A stretch of 20,668 nt of DNA from Pseudomonadota bacterium (GTDB lineage Bacteria; Pseudomonadota; Alphaproteobacteria; Rhizobiales; Kaistiaceae): NCBI GenBank assembly GCA_023433185.1, contig JAEZEN010000196.1, positions 1 through 20,668 of the forward strand, read 5' to 3'. A model generated the notes under the pieces. The model ran no database searches. It saw nothing but the letters and a program-made list of their open reading frames with translations, and was not told where the DNA came from. The position numbers were made by a program, and so were the translations under genes. Positions 13,853 to 20,668 of the stretch are shown here, piece by piece (position 1 is the stretch's first letter; each line of letters begins with the position of its first letter).

Positions 13853-15217
13853 ATGAAATTGCACCATACCCTGCTCGGCTTCACGGCCGCGGTCGCGCTG
13901 ACAGCCGGCGCGGCGAGCGCGCAGGACTTCGTATTCCCCGTGGGCGAAGGCGACCAGTTCAACTGGCAGAGCTTCGAGGACTTCAAGGCGGCCCACGACC
14001 TTTCCGGGCAGACCCTCACCATCTTCGGCCCCTGGCGCGGCGAGGACGAGACCCTCTTCAACAGCGTGCTCGCCTACTTCACCGACGCGACCGGCGCCAC
14101 CGTCCGCTACTCGTCCTCGGAGAACTACGAGCAGCAGGTCGTCATCGACACCCAGGCGGGCAGCCCGGCCGACATCACCATCCTGCCGCAGCCCGGCCTC
14201 ATCGCCGACCTCGCCTCCAAGGGCTTCCTGACGCCGCTCGGCGACGAGACCGAGCAGTGGCTCCTCGACAACTACGCCGCCGGCCAGTCCTGGGTCGACC
14301 TATCGACCTACAACAGCCAGGGCGGCGACCCGACCTTCTACGCCTTCCCCTACAAGATCGACGTCAAGAGCCTCGTCTGGTACGTGCCGGAGAACTTCGA
14401 GGACGGGGGCTACGAGGTGCCCACGACCATGGAGGAGCTGAAGGCCCTCACCGAGCAGATCGTCGCCGACGGCGGCACGCCGTGGTGCATCGGCCTCGGC
14501 TCGGGCGGTGCCACCGGCTGGCCGGCGACCGACTGGGTGGAGGACATGATGCTTCGCACCCAGCCGCCGGAAGTCTATGACGAGTGGGTCGCCAACACGA
14601 TCCCCTTCACCGACCCGCGGGTGGTCGAAGCCATCGACGAGTTCGGCTGGTTCGCCAAGAACGACCAGTTCGTCGACGGCGGCGCGGCAGCGGTCGCATC
14701 GACCGACTTCCGCGAGAGCCCGAAGGGCCTCTTCTCGTCCCCGCCGAAGTGCTACATGCACCATCAGGCCTCGTTCATCCCCTCGTACTTCCCCGAGGGC
14801 ACCGAACTCGGCGTCGACGCGGACTTCTTCTACATGCCGGCCTATGCCGACAAGCCCGAACTCGGCAAGCCGGTGCTCGGCGCGGGCACGCTGGCGATGA
14901 TCACCAAGGACACGCCGGCGGCACGGGCCTTCATCGAGTTCCTGAAGACCCCCATCGCCCACGAACTGTGGATGGCGCAGTCGAGCTTCCTCACGCCCTT
15001 CAAGGGAGTGAATGTCGACGCCTATGCCAACGACCAGATGAAGGGCCAGGGCGAGATCCAGCTCGAATCGACCACCTTCCGCTTCGACGGATCGGACCTG
15101 ATGCCCGGCAAGATCGGCGCCGGCGCGTTCTGGACCGGCATGGTCGACTTCGTCGGCGGCAAGGACGCGAACACCGTCGCCGCCGAAGTGCAGAACGTGT
15201 GGGAGTCGCTCAACTAG
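13853..15217 (+). CDS. aglE: Alpha-glucoside ABC transporter substrate-binding protein AglE
   Basis: This 454-residue precursor has a signal peptide (MKLHHTLLGFTAAVALTAGA, then ASA before QDF; cleavage near residue 23). The mature protein is a family-1 sugar-binding protein: LTIFGPWRGEDE, VRYSSSENYEQQVV, DITILPQPGLIADLA, KIDVKSLVWYVPENF, and LGSGGATGWPATDW in mid-protein. These match the AglE group, which binds sucrose, maltose, trehalose and similar alpha-glucosides. GGGAGG about 8 bases before the ATG supports the start. It is the first gene of aglEFGK and is followed by two strong hairpins before aglF, as expected for a binding protein made in excess. The actual sugar cannot be fixed from sequence. 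Confidence 0.92.
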   Translation: MKLHHTLLGFTAAVALTAGAASAQDFVFPVGEGDQFNWQSFEDFKAAHDLSGQTLTIFGPWRGEDETLFNSVLAYFTDATGATVRYSSSENYEQQVVIDTQAGSPADITILPQPGLIADLASKGFLTPLGDETEQWLLDNYAAGQSWVDLSTYNSQGGDPTFYAFPYKIDVKSLVWYVPENFEDGGYEVPTTMEELKALTEQIVADGGTPWCIGLGSGGATGWPATDWVEDMMLRTQPPEVYDEWVANTIPFTDPRVVEAIDEFGWFAKNDQFVDGGAAAVASTDFRESPKGLFSSPPKCYMHHQASFIPSYFPEGTELGVDADFFYMPAYADKPELGKPVLGAGTLAMITKDTPAARAFIEFLKTPIAHELWMAQSSFLTPFKGVNVDAYANDQMKGQGEIQLESTTFRFDGSDLMPGKIGAGAFWTGMVDFVGGKDANTVAAEVQNVWESLN

Positions 15218-15220
15218 GCG

Positions 15221-15238
15221 GGCGTCGAGACGCCTTTT
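15221..15238 (+). terminator. Hairpin with short T-run after aglE
   Basis: GGCGT (15221-15225), loop CGAG, and ACGCC (15230-15234) are followed by TTTT. This is a weak intrinsic-terminator shape right after the aglE stop. It probably causes partial termination rather than ending the operon, since aglFGK follow without another visible promoter. Confidence 0.5.
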
Positions 15239-15255
15239 CCACCGACATCCACCGA

Positions 15256-15282
15256 GGTCCGGGCCGCCATGCGGTCCGGGCC
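15256..15282 (+). other. Long RNA stem-loop between aglE and aglF
   Basis: The direct repeat GGTCCGGGCC (15256-15265 and 15273-15282) can fold on itself as RNA: twelve consecutive pairs from 15256-15267 with 15271-15282, two of them G-U, around a CAT loop. It lies inside the 167-base aglE-aglF gap and could block 3' exonucleases, stabilising the aglE message. The rest of the gap shows no gene. Confidence 0.5.
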
Positions 15283-15384
15283 TTGGCAAGACCCGGTCAA
15301 CGGGTGCTAGGGTAGGGGCGCGACTGCACCGTCTGCCAGAATGCGGGCCGGCTCGTTCGAGCACCGGGCCCCGGGGGGAGGAAG

Positions 15385-16395
15385 ATGGAGCGACAGCTCA
15401 TCGGTGCGTTCCTGGCGATCGTCATCGGCGTGGGAGCCTGCGCCCTCTACTATTTTGCCTCCAACATGATCCTCGACCTCGCACTGCCGTTCCGCAAGGG
15501 CGGCGCGCGGGCGGTGCGGAACCAGAAACTCGCCGCGGTGATCCGGCCGTGGCTGTTTCTCGGCCCGGCCCTCCTCATCCTCACCGTGTATCTCGTCTAC
15601 CCGGCGATCGACTCGCTGCGCCTGTCCTTCTTCGACCGGGCCAGCGAAAACTTCGTGGGCCTGCGCAACTACATATGGGCGGTGAACGACGGCGAGTTCC
15701 GACAATCGATCTTCAACAATGTGATGTGGCTGATCGTCGTGCCGGCGCTGTCGACGTTCTTCGGCCTCTTCATCGCCTTCCTCACCGACCGGATCTGGTG
15801 GGGCAACATCGCCAAGACGCTCATCTTCCTGCCGATGGCGATCTCGTTCGTCGGCGCCAGTGTCATCTGGAAATTCATCTACGACTTCCGCAGCGAGGGC
15901 TCGACCCAGATCGGCCTGCTCAACGCCATCGTCCAGGGCCTGGGCGGCTCGCCGCAGGCGTGGATCACCATCCCCTTCTGGAACAACTTCTTCCTGATGG
16001 TGATCCTGATCTGGATCCAGACCGGCTTCGCCATGGTCATCCTTTCGGCGGCGCTCCGCGGCATCTCGGAGGAGACGATCGAGGCGGCGATCATCGACGG
16101 CGCGAAGGGGCCGCAGCTCTTCTTCTACATCATGGTCCCGCAGATCTGGGGCACGATCGCGGTGGTCTGGACGACCATCACGATCACCGTCCTCAAGGTC
16201 TTCGACATCGTGCTCGCCATGACCAACGGCCAGTGGGACACGCAGGTCCTCGCCAACCTGATGTTCGACTGGATGTTCCGCGGCGGCGGCGACTTCGGCC
16301 GCGGCGCGACGATCGCCATCGTCATCATGCTCGCCGTGGTGCCGATCATGATCTGGAACATCCGCCGCGCCAACGCCGAGATGGAGGGCCGCTGA
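15385..16395 (+). CDS. aglF: Alpha-glucoside ABC transporter permease AglF
   Basis: The 336-residue membrane protein is a MalF/UgpA-type permease. Hydrophobic segments appear at about 4-32, 54-75, 110-135, 148-172, 200-225, 258-280 and 305-327, and the EAA loop EAAIIDGAKGPQLFFYIMVP is complete. It pairs with AglG to form the channel for alpha-glucosides. The extra N-terminal helix before the conserved WLFLGPALLIL helix is normal for AglF. GGGGGAGGAAG directly precedes the ATG. Its stop overlaps the aglG start by one base (TGATG). Confidence 0.92.
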   Translation: MERQLIGAFLAIVIGVGACALYYFASNMILDLALPFRKGGARAVRNQKLAAVIRPWLFLGPALLILTVYLVYPAIDSLRLSFFDRASENFVGLRNYIWAVNDGEFRQSIFNNVMWLIVVPALSTFFGLFIAFLTDRIWWGNIAKTLIFLPMAISFVGASVIWKFIYDFRSEGSTQIGLLNAIVQGLGGSPQAWITIPFWNNFFLMVILIWIQTGFAMVILSAALRGISEETIEAAIIDGAKGPQLFFYIMVPQIWGTIAVVWTTITITVLKVFDIVLAMTNGQWDTQVLANLMFDWMFRGGGDFGRGATIAIVIMLAVVPIMIWNIRRANAEMEGR

Positions 16396-17543
16396 TGGCG
16401 ATCGCGGGCTCCCGCAAGTCGCGCGGCATCACCAATCACATCCTGGTCGCGATCATCGTCCTCGTGTGGACGGTTCCGACGCTCGGCCTTTTCGTGAGCT
16501 CGATCCGCGACAAGGACCAGCTCTCGGTGTCCGGGTGGTGGACCGCGCTCACCACGACGGAGAGCAACCAGACGGGTCGCGCCCCGCCGGCCTCGGAGCA
16601 GGTCGAGCAGGACGGCCGCTTCATCCTCGCCGGCAACCTGTTCGAGGAGGGGGAGGCCGGCACCGTCGTCTCGTTCGGCACGCGCGTCCAGAACCCCAAC
16701 GAGTTCACTGCCGGAGAGACCGCCGACATCGGCGGCGGCGTCACCCTGACGGTAAATAGGGACGGCGCCTTCGAATTCGTCTCGCCCGTCGCGTTCGAGG
16801 GGGCGCGCGGCCAACGCATCTTCTATCGCGCCGCGCTGCCGCCCCGCTTCACCCTCGACAACTATCGCGAGGTTTTGGCATCCGCCGGTATCGGCCAGTC
16901 GTTCATCAACTCGCTGACCGTGACCATCCCGGCGACGATCATCCCCATCCTGATCGCGGCCTATGCGGCCTACGCGCTCGCCTGGATGAAGTTCCCCGGC
17001 CGGGCACTTCTCCTCTCGCTGGTGGTCGGCCTCCTGGTCGTGCCGCTCCAGATGTCGCTGATCCCGCTCCTCAAGCTCTACAACGACATCGGCACGCTGT
17101 TCGGGGTACCCGCCAAGACCTATCTCGGCATATGGATCGCGCATACCGGCTTCGGGCTGCCGCTGGCGATCTATCTGCTCCGCAACTACATCGCCGGGCT
17201 GCCGCGCGAGATCATGGAATCGGCGCGGATCGACGGCGCAAGCGACTTCGACATCTTCGTGCGGATCGTGCTGCCCCTGTCGCTGCCGGCGCTCGCCTCG
17301 TTCTCGATCTTCCAGTTCCTGTGGGTGTGGAACGACCTGCTCGTCGCCATCGTCTTCCTCGGCGCGCAGAACGACCAGCTCGTGCTCACCGCCCGCCTCG
17401 TCAACCTTCTCGGTTCGCGCGGCAGCAACTGGGAGATCCTGACGGCCTCGGCCTTCATCACCATCCTCGTGCCGGTCGTCGTCTTCCTCTCGCTGCAACG
17501 ATTCCTGATCCGCGGCCTGCTCGCGGGATCGGTGAAGGGCTGA
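16395..17543 (+). CDS. aglG: Alpha-glucoside ABC transporter permease AglG with long periplasmic insertion
   Basis: The 382-residue protein is a MalG-type permease. The first helix covers about 14-36, then a long polar stretch (about 50-150) with beta-rich features such as DGRFILAGNLFEEGEAG and DIGGGVTLTVNRDGAFEFVS. The remaining helices run from about 168 to 375. The EAA loop EIMESARIDGASDFDIFVRI is followed by VLPLSLP. Ordinary MalG proteins are near 280-300 residues, so the insertion accounts for the extra length; AglG of Sinorhizobium is also close to 380 (recalled). The start codon overlaps the aglF stop. The gene ends 18 bases before aglK, with no aglA glucosidase between them. Confidence 0.92.
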   Translation: MAIAGSRKSRGITNHILVAIIVLVWTVPTLGLFVSSIRDKDQLSVSGWWTALTTTESNQTGRAPPASEQVEQDGRFILAGNLFEEGEAGTVVSFGTRVQNPNEFTAGETADIGGGVTLTVNRDGAFEFVSPVAFEGARGQRIFYRAALPPRFTLDNYREVLASAGIGQSFINSLTVTIPATIIPILIAAYAAYALAWMKFPGRALLLSLVVGLLVVPLQMSLIPLLKLYNDIGTLFGVPAKTYLGIWIAHTGFGLPLAIYLLRNYIAGLPREIMESARIDGASDFDIFVRIVLPLSLPALASFSIFQFLWVWNDLLVAIVFLGAQNDQLVLTARLVNLLGSRGSNWEILTASAFITILVPVVVFLSLQRFLIRGLLAGSVKG

Positions 17544-17561
17544 TGATCAAGGATCGCCACC

Positions 17562-18656
17562 ATGACCTCCGTTGAGCTCACCCAGGTCAAGAAGTCCTTC
17601 GGCGCCGTCGACGTCTTCAAGGGCGTCGACCTCTCGATCAAGGACGGCGAGTTCGTCGTCTTCGTCGGTCCGTCGGGTTGCGGGAAGTCGACCCTGCTCC
17701 GCCTCATCGCCGGGCTCGAGGACATCACCTCCGGAACCCTGAAGATCGGTGGCGAGGTGGTCAACGAGGTGCCGCCCTCGAAGCGGGGCATCGCGATGGT
17801 GTTCCAGTCCTACGCGCTCTATCCGCACATGAGCGTCTACAACAACATGGCGTTCGGCATGAAGCTGGCGCGGTCCAGCAGGGAGGAGATCGACAAGCGG
17901 GTGAAGGCGGCGGCCGAGATCCTGCAGCTCACGCCCTACCTGCACCGCCTGCCGCGCGCCCTCTCCGGCGGCCAGCGCCAGCGCGTCGCCATCGGCCGCG
18001 CCATCTGCCGCAACCCCGAGGTCTTCCTCTTCGACGAGCCGCTGTCGAACCTCGACGCGGCGCTCCGCGTGGCGACCCGGATCGAGATCGCCAAGCTCCA
18101 CGAAAGCATGCCGTCGACGACGATGATCTACGTCACCCACGACCAGGTCGAAGCCATGACGCTGGCCGACCGCATCGTGGTGCTCAATGCCGGGATCATC
18201 GAGCAGGTCGGCTCGCCGATGGAGCTCTACCTCCACCCCGACAATCTGTTCGTCGCCCGCTTCATCGGCTCGCCGGCGATGAACACGGTGCCCTGCACGA
18301 TCGACAGCGGTGGCGCCACGCCCATCGTCACGCCCCGCGGCGGCAAGCCGGTCGGTGTCGACATCGACATTCCCGAGAGCGCCAAAGGCAGCAAGGGCAC
18401 GTTCGGGGCGCGGCCCGAGGACCTCGTGCTGACCGAGGCCGACGACGCGGTCTTCTCCGGCAAGGTGCTGATCGTCGAGAAACTCGGCGAGGTGACCCTC
18501 ATCTATGTCGACGCGGGCGACAACGACGAGCCCGTGTTGGCCAAGCTTGACGGCATCGTCGAAGTCAACCGCGGCGACACCGTCCACCTCGGTGCACCGA
18601 CGCGCGCGCTCCACGTCTTCGACGCCGACGGCAAGGCCTATCGCCGCCGCGACTGA
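17562..18656 (+). CDS. aglK: Alpha-glucoside ABC transporter ATP-binding protein AglK (MalK/UgpC type)
   Basis: The 364-residue ATPase energises the AglFG channel. Walker A is GPSGCGKST at 36-44, the Q-loop is VFQSYALYPH (Q82), the signature is LSGGQRQR at 134-141, Walker B is VFLFDEP at 154-160, the D-loop is SNLD and the switch His is in VTHD (H193). A C-terminal regulatory OB-like domain follows from about residue 240 (GARPEDLVL near 286-294), typical of MalK relatives that can be shared between sugar transporters. AAGGA lies about 10 bases before the ATG. It is the last gene of the agl operon and is convergent with the SorC-type regulator. Confidence 0.92.
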   Translation: MTSVELTQVKKSFGAVDVFKGVDLSIKDGEFVVFVGPSGCGKSTLLRLIAGLEDITSGTLKIGGEVVNEVPPSKRGIAMVFQSYALYPHMSVYNNMAFGMKLARSSREEIDKRVKAAAEILQLTPYLHRLPRALSGGQRQRVAIGRAICRNPEVFLFDEPLSNLDAALRVATRIEIAKLHESMPSTTMIYVTHDQVEAMTLADRIVVLNAGIIEQVGSPMELYLHPDNLFVARFIGSPAMNTVPCTIDSGGATPIVTPRGGKPVGVDIDIPESAKGSKGTFGARPEDLVLTEADDAVFSGKVLIVEKLGEVTLIYVDAGDNDEPVLAKLDGIVEVNRGDTVHLGAPTRALHVFDADGKAYRRRD

Positions 18657-18663
18657 GCGGCGG

Positions 18664-18693
18664 GAGCCTGCCCGCGGGCACCTTGGCGGGCTC
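18664..18693. terminator. Convergent hairpin between aglK and the SorC regulator gene
   Basis: GAGCCTGCC (18664-18672) pairs with GGCGGGCTC (18685-18693), eight Watson-Crick pairs and one wobble. The centre-left also holds a perfect 12-bp palindrome TGCCCGCGGGCA (18669-18680). It lies 7 bases after the aglK stop and overlaps the stop codon of the opposite gene, so it may limit read-through from both sides. No clear T-tract is present. Confidence 0.45.
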
Positions 18694-19657
18694 AACCGTC
18701 CTCATCCGCCGCCACGCCGCGAACGAGGGCGATCGCGGTATCGCCGTCGGTCGCGAGCCGGTTCACCAGCCCGCCGCGGATGGCGGCACGGATCGCATCC
18801 AGCTTGTCGGGGCCGAAAGCGACGGCAAACCGCACTGGAATGCGGGCGAGGCGCTCAAGGCCGATCGAGAGCGTGCACTCGTCCCGTGCCGAGCGGATCA
18901 TGGCACCGGCGCTGTCGTAGAACCGCGCGCAGATCGAGCCGGCGGCGTCGCGCGCGGCCATCGCGCCCAGATGCCCGGCGTCGAACAGGCCGTGCTGGTA
19001 GGTGGAGGAGCCGGGCGCCATGGAGCCGATGCCGAACATCGCGACCGACAGCCGGTCGACCAGCGCGAAGACCTCCGCTGCCGCGTTGGAGGCGCGGAGC
19101 GCGGCGGCGGTCTCCGCCGTCTCGACCACGGCAGGCACCGGCAGGATCCAGGCACGGCCTCCGAGGCGTTCGGCCAGCGTGCGGCAGATCTCGCCGGTCT
19201 GGGACGCCGACTCGGCCCGACCGATGCCGCCGATCAGCGTCACCACGTCGAGATCGGCGCTGCGGGCACGCCGCGCCTCAGCGGCCACGGCGGCCAGCGT
19301 GCGGCCATTGGAGACGCCAATCACGGCTCCGGGGGCGATCACCTCCTCGAGCTGCCGGGCCGCCACCTCGCCGAGCACGCGTTCCGTTGCCGCCGTCGAT
19401 CCCGCCCCGCGCACCACGCAGGCGGCGTCGAGTCCCAGACCGCGGACGAGTTCGGCTTCGAGGCCGAAGTCGCGCCAGGCGCTCGAGGCGACCCGGGTCT
19501 CGACCAGCCCCAGCGCCCAGGCCTGCTGCAGATGGCGACTGACGGTCGCAACGGAGACACCGAGCGCATGGGCGATCTCCGCCTGGGTCCGGCGGTCCTC
19601 GTAGTGGAGGCGCGCGATGTGCAGGACGCGCGCGTGGTCACGCTGCGGACGGGGCAT
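18692..19657 (-). CDS. SorC/DeoR-family sugar-responsive transcriptional regulator
   Basis: The 321-residue protein has an N-terminal helix-turn-helix (RRTQAEIAHALGVSVATVSR, about residues 22-41) and a SorC sugar-binding domain (about 58-318). That domain has GVSNGRTL, VTLIGGIGRAES, LPVPAVVET and FGIGSMAPGSSTYQHGLF, typical of the family, which senses phosphorylated sugars or polyols. The start at the ATG 19655-19657 is preceded by GGGAG with 6 bases spacing and is preferred to a TTG at 19679-19681. It is divergent from the transketolase gene across 113 bases, so it likely controls that gene and perhaps a pathway beyond the right edge. The effector is not known. Confidence 0.88.
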   Translation of the reverse strand: MPRPQRDHARVLHIARLHYEDRRTQAEIAHALGVSVATVSRHLQQAWALGLVETRVASSAWRDFGLEAELVRGLGLDAACVVRGAGSTAATERVLGEVAARQLEEVIAPGAVIGVSNGRTLAAVAAEARRARSADLDVVTLIGGIGRAESASQTGEICRTLAERLGGRAWILPVPAVVETAETAAALRASNAAAEVFALVDRLSVAMFGIGSMAPGSSTYQHGLFDAGHLGAMAARDAAGSICARFYDSAGAMIRSARDECTLSIGLERLARIPVRFAVAFGPDKLDAIRAAIRGGLVNRLATDGDTAIALVRGVAADEDG

Positions 19658-19677
19658 TTCTCGCTCCCACTCTATGC

Positions 19678-19708
19678 GCAATTATCTGCATTAACCGATC
19701 ATAGTTGC
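19678..19708. promoter_or_regulatory. Imperfect inverted repeat in the regulator/transketolase divergent region
   Basis: GCAATTAT (19678-19685) and ATAGTTGC (19701-19708) match as an inverted repeat at 7 of 8 positions with a 15-base spacer. The surrounding 19676-19715 is clearly AT-rich for this genome and probably contains both promoters. It is a candidate operator for the SorC-type regulator. Confidence 0.35.
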
Positions 19709-19770
19709 AAACTAGCTCCGCTCTCCGCTAGGTGAGGCGCTCCGAGGCCGAACCGAAGGAAACTTGCACC

Positions 19771-20668
19771 GTGCCGCCAGCGACCTCTCCCGCAGTCGAT
19801 CCCCGCACCCGGGAGATGGCGCATGCGTTGCGCTTCCTCGCCGCCGACGCCGTCGAGACGGCGAAGACCGGCCACCCCGGCATGCCGCTCGGCATGGCCG
19901 ACATCGCGACGGTCCTGTTCAGCCGGCACCTGAAATACGACGCGGCGGCACCGCGATGGCCGGACCGCGACCGCTTCGTCCTGTCGAACGGCCATGGCTC
20001 GATGCTGCTCTACGGCCTCCTGCACCTGACCGGCTACGCGGACGCGTCCCTCGACGACCTCAAGCGCTTCCGGAAGGCGCGGTCGCGGGCCGCGGCGCAT
20101 CCCGAGTTCGGCCACATGGCCGGCATCGAGACGACCACCGGGCCGCTCGGCCAGGGCCTCGCCACCGCCGTCGGCATGGCGATCGCGGAGCGGCTGCTGC
20201 GGGCCGAATTCGGCGCCGACCTGGTCGATCACCGGACCTGGGTGTTCGCCGGCGACGGCTGCCTGATGGAGGGCGTCAGCCAGGAGGCGATCTCGCTCGC
20301 CGGACATCTCGGCCTTGCCAGGCTCACCGTCGTCTTCGACGACAACGGCACCACCATCGACGGCGGCACCGCGCTGTCCACCATGGACGACCAGCGCAAG
20401 CGCTTCGAGGCCTCGGGTTGGGCGACGATCGCGGTCGATGGGCACGACCCGGCGGCGATCGACGAAGCGCTCGCCTTCGCGCGCAGCGCCGACCGTCCGA
20501 CGATGATCGCCGCCCGCACCCGGATCGGCTTCGGCGCGCCGACCAAGGAGGGCAAGGCGATCGTCCACGGCTCGCCGCTCGGCGCCGAGGAACTGGCCGG
20601 GCTCCGACGCAACCTCGGCTGGGACCACCCGGCCTTCGAGGTTCCGGAATCGCTCCGCGCCCCGTGGC
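19771..20668 (+). CDS. tkt: Transketolase, N-terminal part (cut by window edge)
   Basis: The frame runs 299 residues to the window edge; complete transketolases have about 660. The thiamine-diphosphate domain is clear: [12 protein letters not shown] at 32-43, [19 protein letters not shown] near 71-89, [10 protein letters not shown] at 121-130, and [13 protein letters not shown] at 161-173 with the matching [10 protein letters not shown] (N192), which bind Mg and TPP. It moves two-carbon units between sugar phosphates in the pentose phosphate pathway. The GTG at 19771 has GAAGGA 10 bases upstream; the internal ATG at 19816 is too deep. Placement beside a SorC regulator suggests a pathway-specific copy rather than the housekeeping enzyme (inference). 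Confidence 0.92.
   Translation, partial: MPPATSPAVDPRTREMAHALRFLAADAVETAKTGHPGMPLGMADIATVLFSRHLKYDAAAPRWPDRDRFVLSNGHGSMLLYGLLHLTGYADASLDDLKRFRKARSRAAAHPEFGHMAGIETTTGPLGQGLATAVGMAIAERLLRAEFGADLVDHRTWVFAGDGCLMEGVSQEAISLAGHLGLARLTVVFDDNGTTIDGGTALSTMDDQRKRFEASGWATIAVDGHDPAAIDEALAFARSADRPTMIAARTRIGFGAPTKEGKAIVHGSPLGAEELAGLRRNLGWDHPAFEVPESLRAPW

Noticed and set aside
15549..16394. Upstream extension of the aglG frame through aglF
   Set aside because: This part overlaps the well-supported aglF gene in another frame and lacks membrane segments; aglG begins at the ATG overlapping the aglF stop.
1..20668. CRISPR array, tRNA or rRNA genes, insertion sequence
   Set aside because: No regularly spaced repeats, no cloverleaf or rRNA signature, and no transposase or terminal inverted repeats were seen on either strand.

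Overview
The window is G+C-rich, densely packed chromosomal DNA from what looks like an alphaproteobacterium, most likely a Rhizobiales/Hyphomicrobiales relative (an inference from gene content). The supporting signs are an aglEFGK-type alpha-glucoside ABC operon next to a LacI regulator, a lutABC/glcD block, an intergenic repeat with two large palindromes that recalls the RIME elements of rhizobia, and strong third-position G/C bias. No rRNA, tRNA, CRISPR array, transposase or phage gene was seen.

Left block (1-4302), hydroxy-acid oxidation. A truncated glcD (glycolate/D-lactate oxidase FAD subunit) runs leftward out of the window. Divergent from it is a tight operon lutA-lutB-(MqsA-like HTH protein)-lutC, encoding an iron-sulfur L-lactate-oxidising complex. 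The HTH gene, related to the antitoxin MqsA but lacking every cysteine, sits between lutB and lutC and overlaps lutC by 4 bases. A perfect 7-bp inverted repeat lies in the divergent promoter region.

Middle block (4303-10323), mixed accessory genes. A lower-GC gene for a membrane protein with a HEAT-like C-terminal part appears frameshifted: its N-terminal membrane segments are read in a different frame from the rest. Then come leftward genes for a polar amino-acid-type ABC permease and its periplasmic binding protein (no ATPase or second permease), a SAM methyltransferase and a class I glutamine amidotransferase. A rightward PPP-type metallophosphoesterase follows.

Sugar block (10340-18656). 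Leftward lacI/aglR, a lprI-like small secreted protein gene, dgoK and dgoA (KDGal kinase and KDPGal aldolase) lie opposite the rightward aglE-aglF-aglG-aglK ABC transporter operon. The divergent control region carries two AAAGCGCTTT operators, each placed on a plausible promoter. Between aglE and aglF are two RNA hairpins that could lower expression of the membrane components relative to the binding protein. The glucosidase gene aglA, which sits between aglG and aglK in the classical operon, is absent.

Right end (18692-20668). A leftward SorC-family sugar-responsive regulator is divergent from a transketolase gene cut by the window edge.

A structured repeat of about 150 bp occurs twice (7624-7771 and 12405-12560), both times just downstream of a leftward gene and in the same orientation. 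With the HTH gene inside the lut operon and the frameshifted membrane gene, it is the most interesting feature here. I see no clearly novel multi-gene system; the strongest candidates for new biology are these three.
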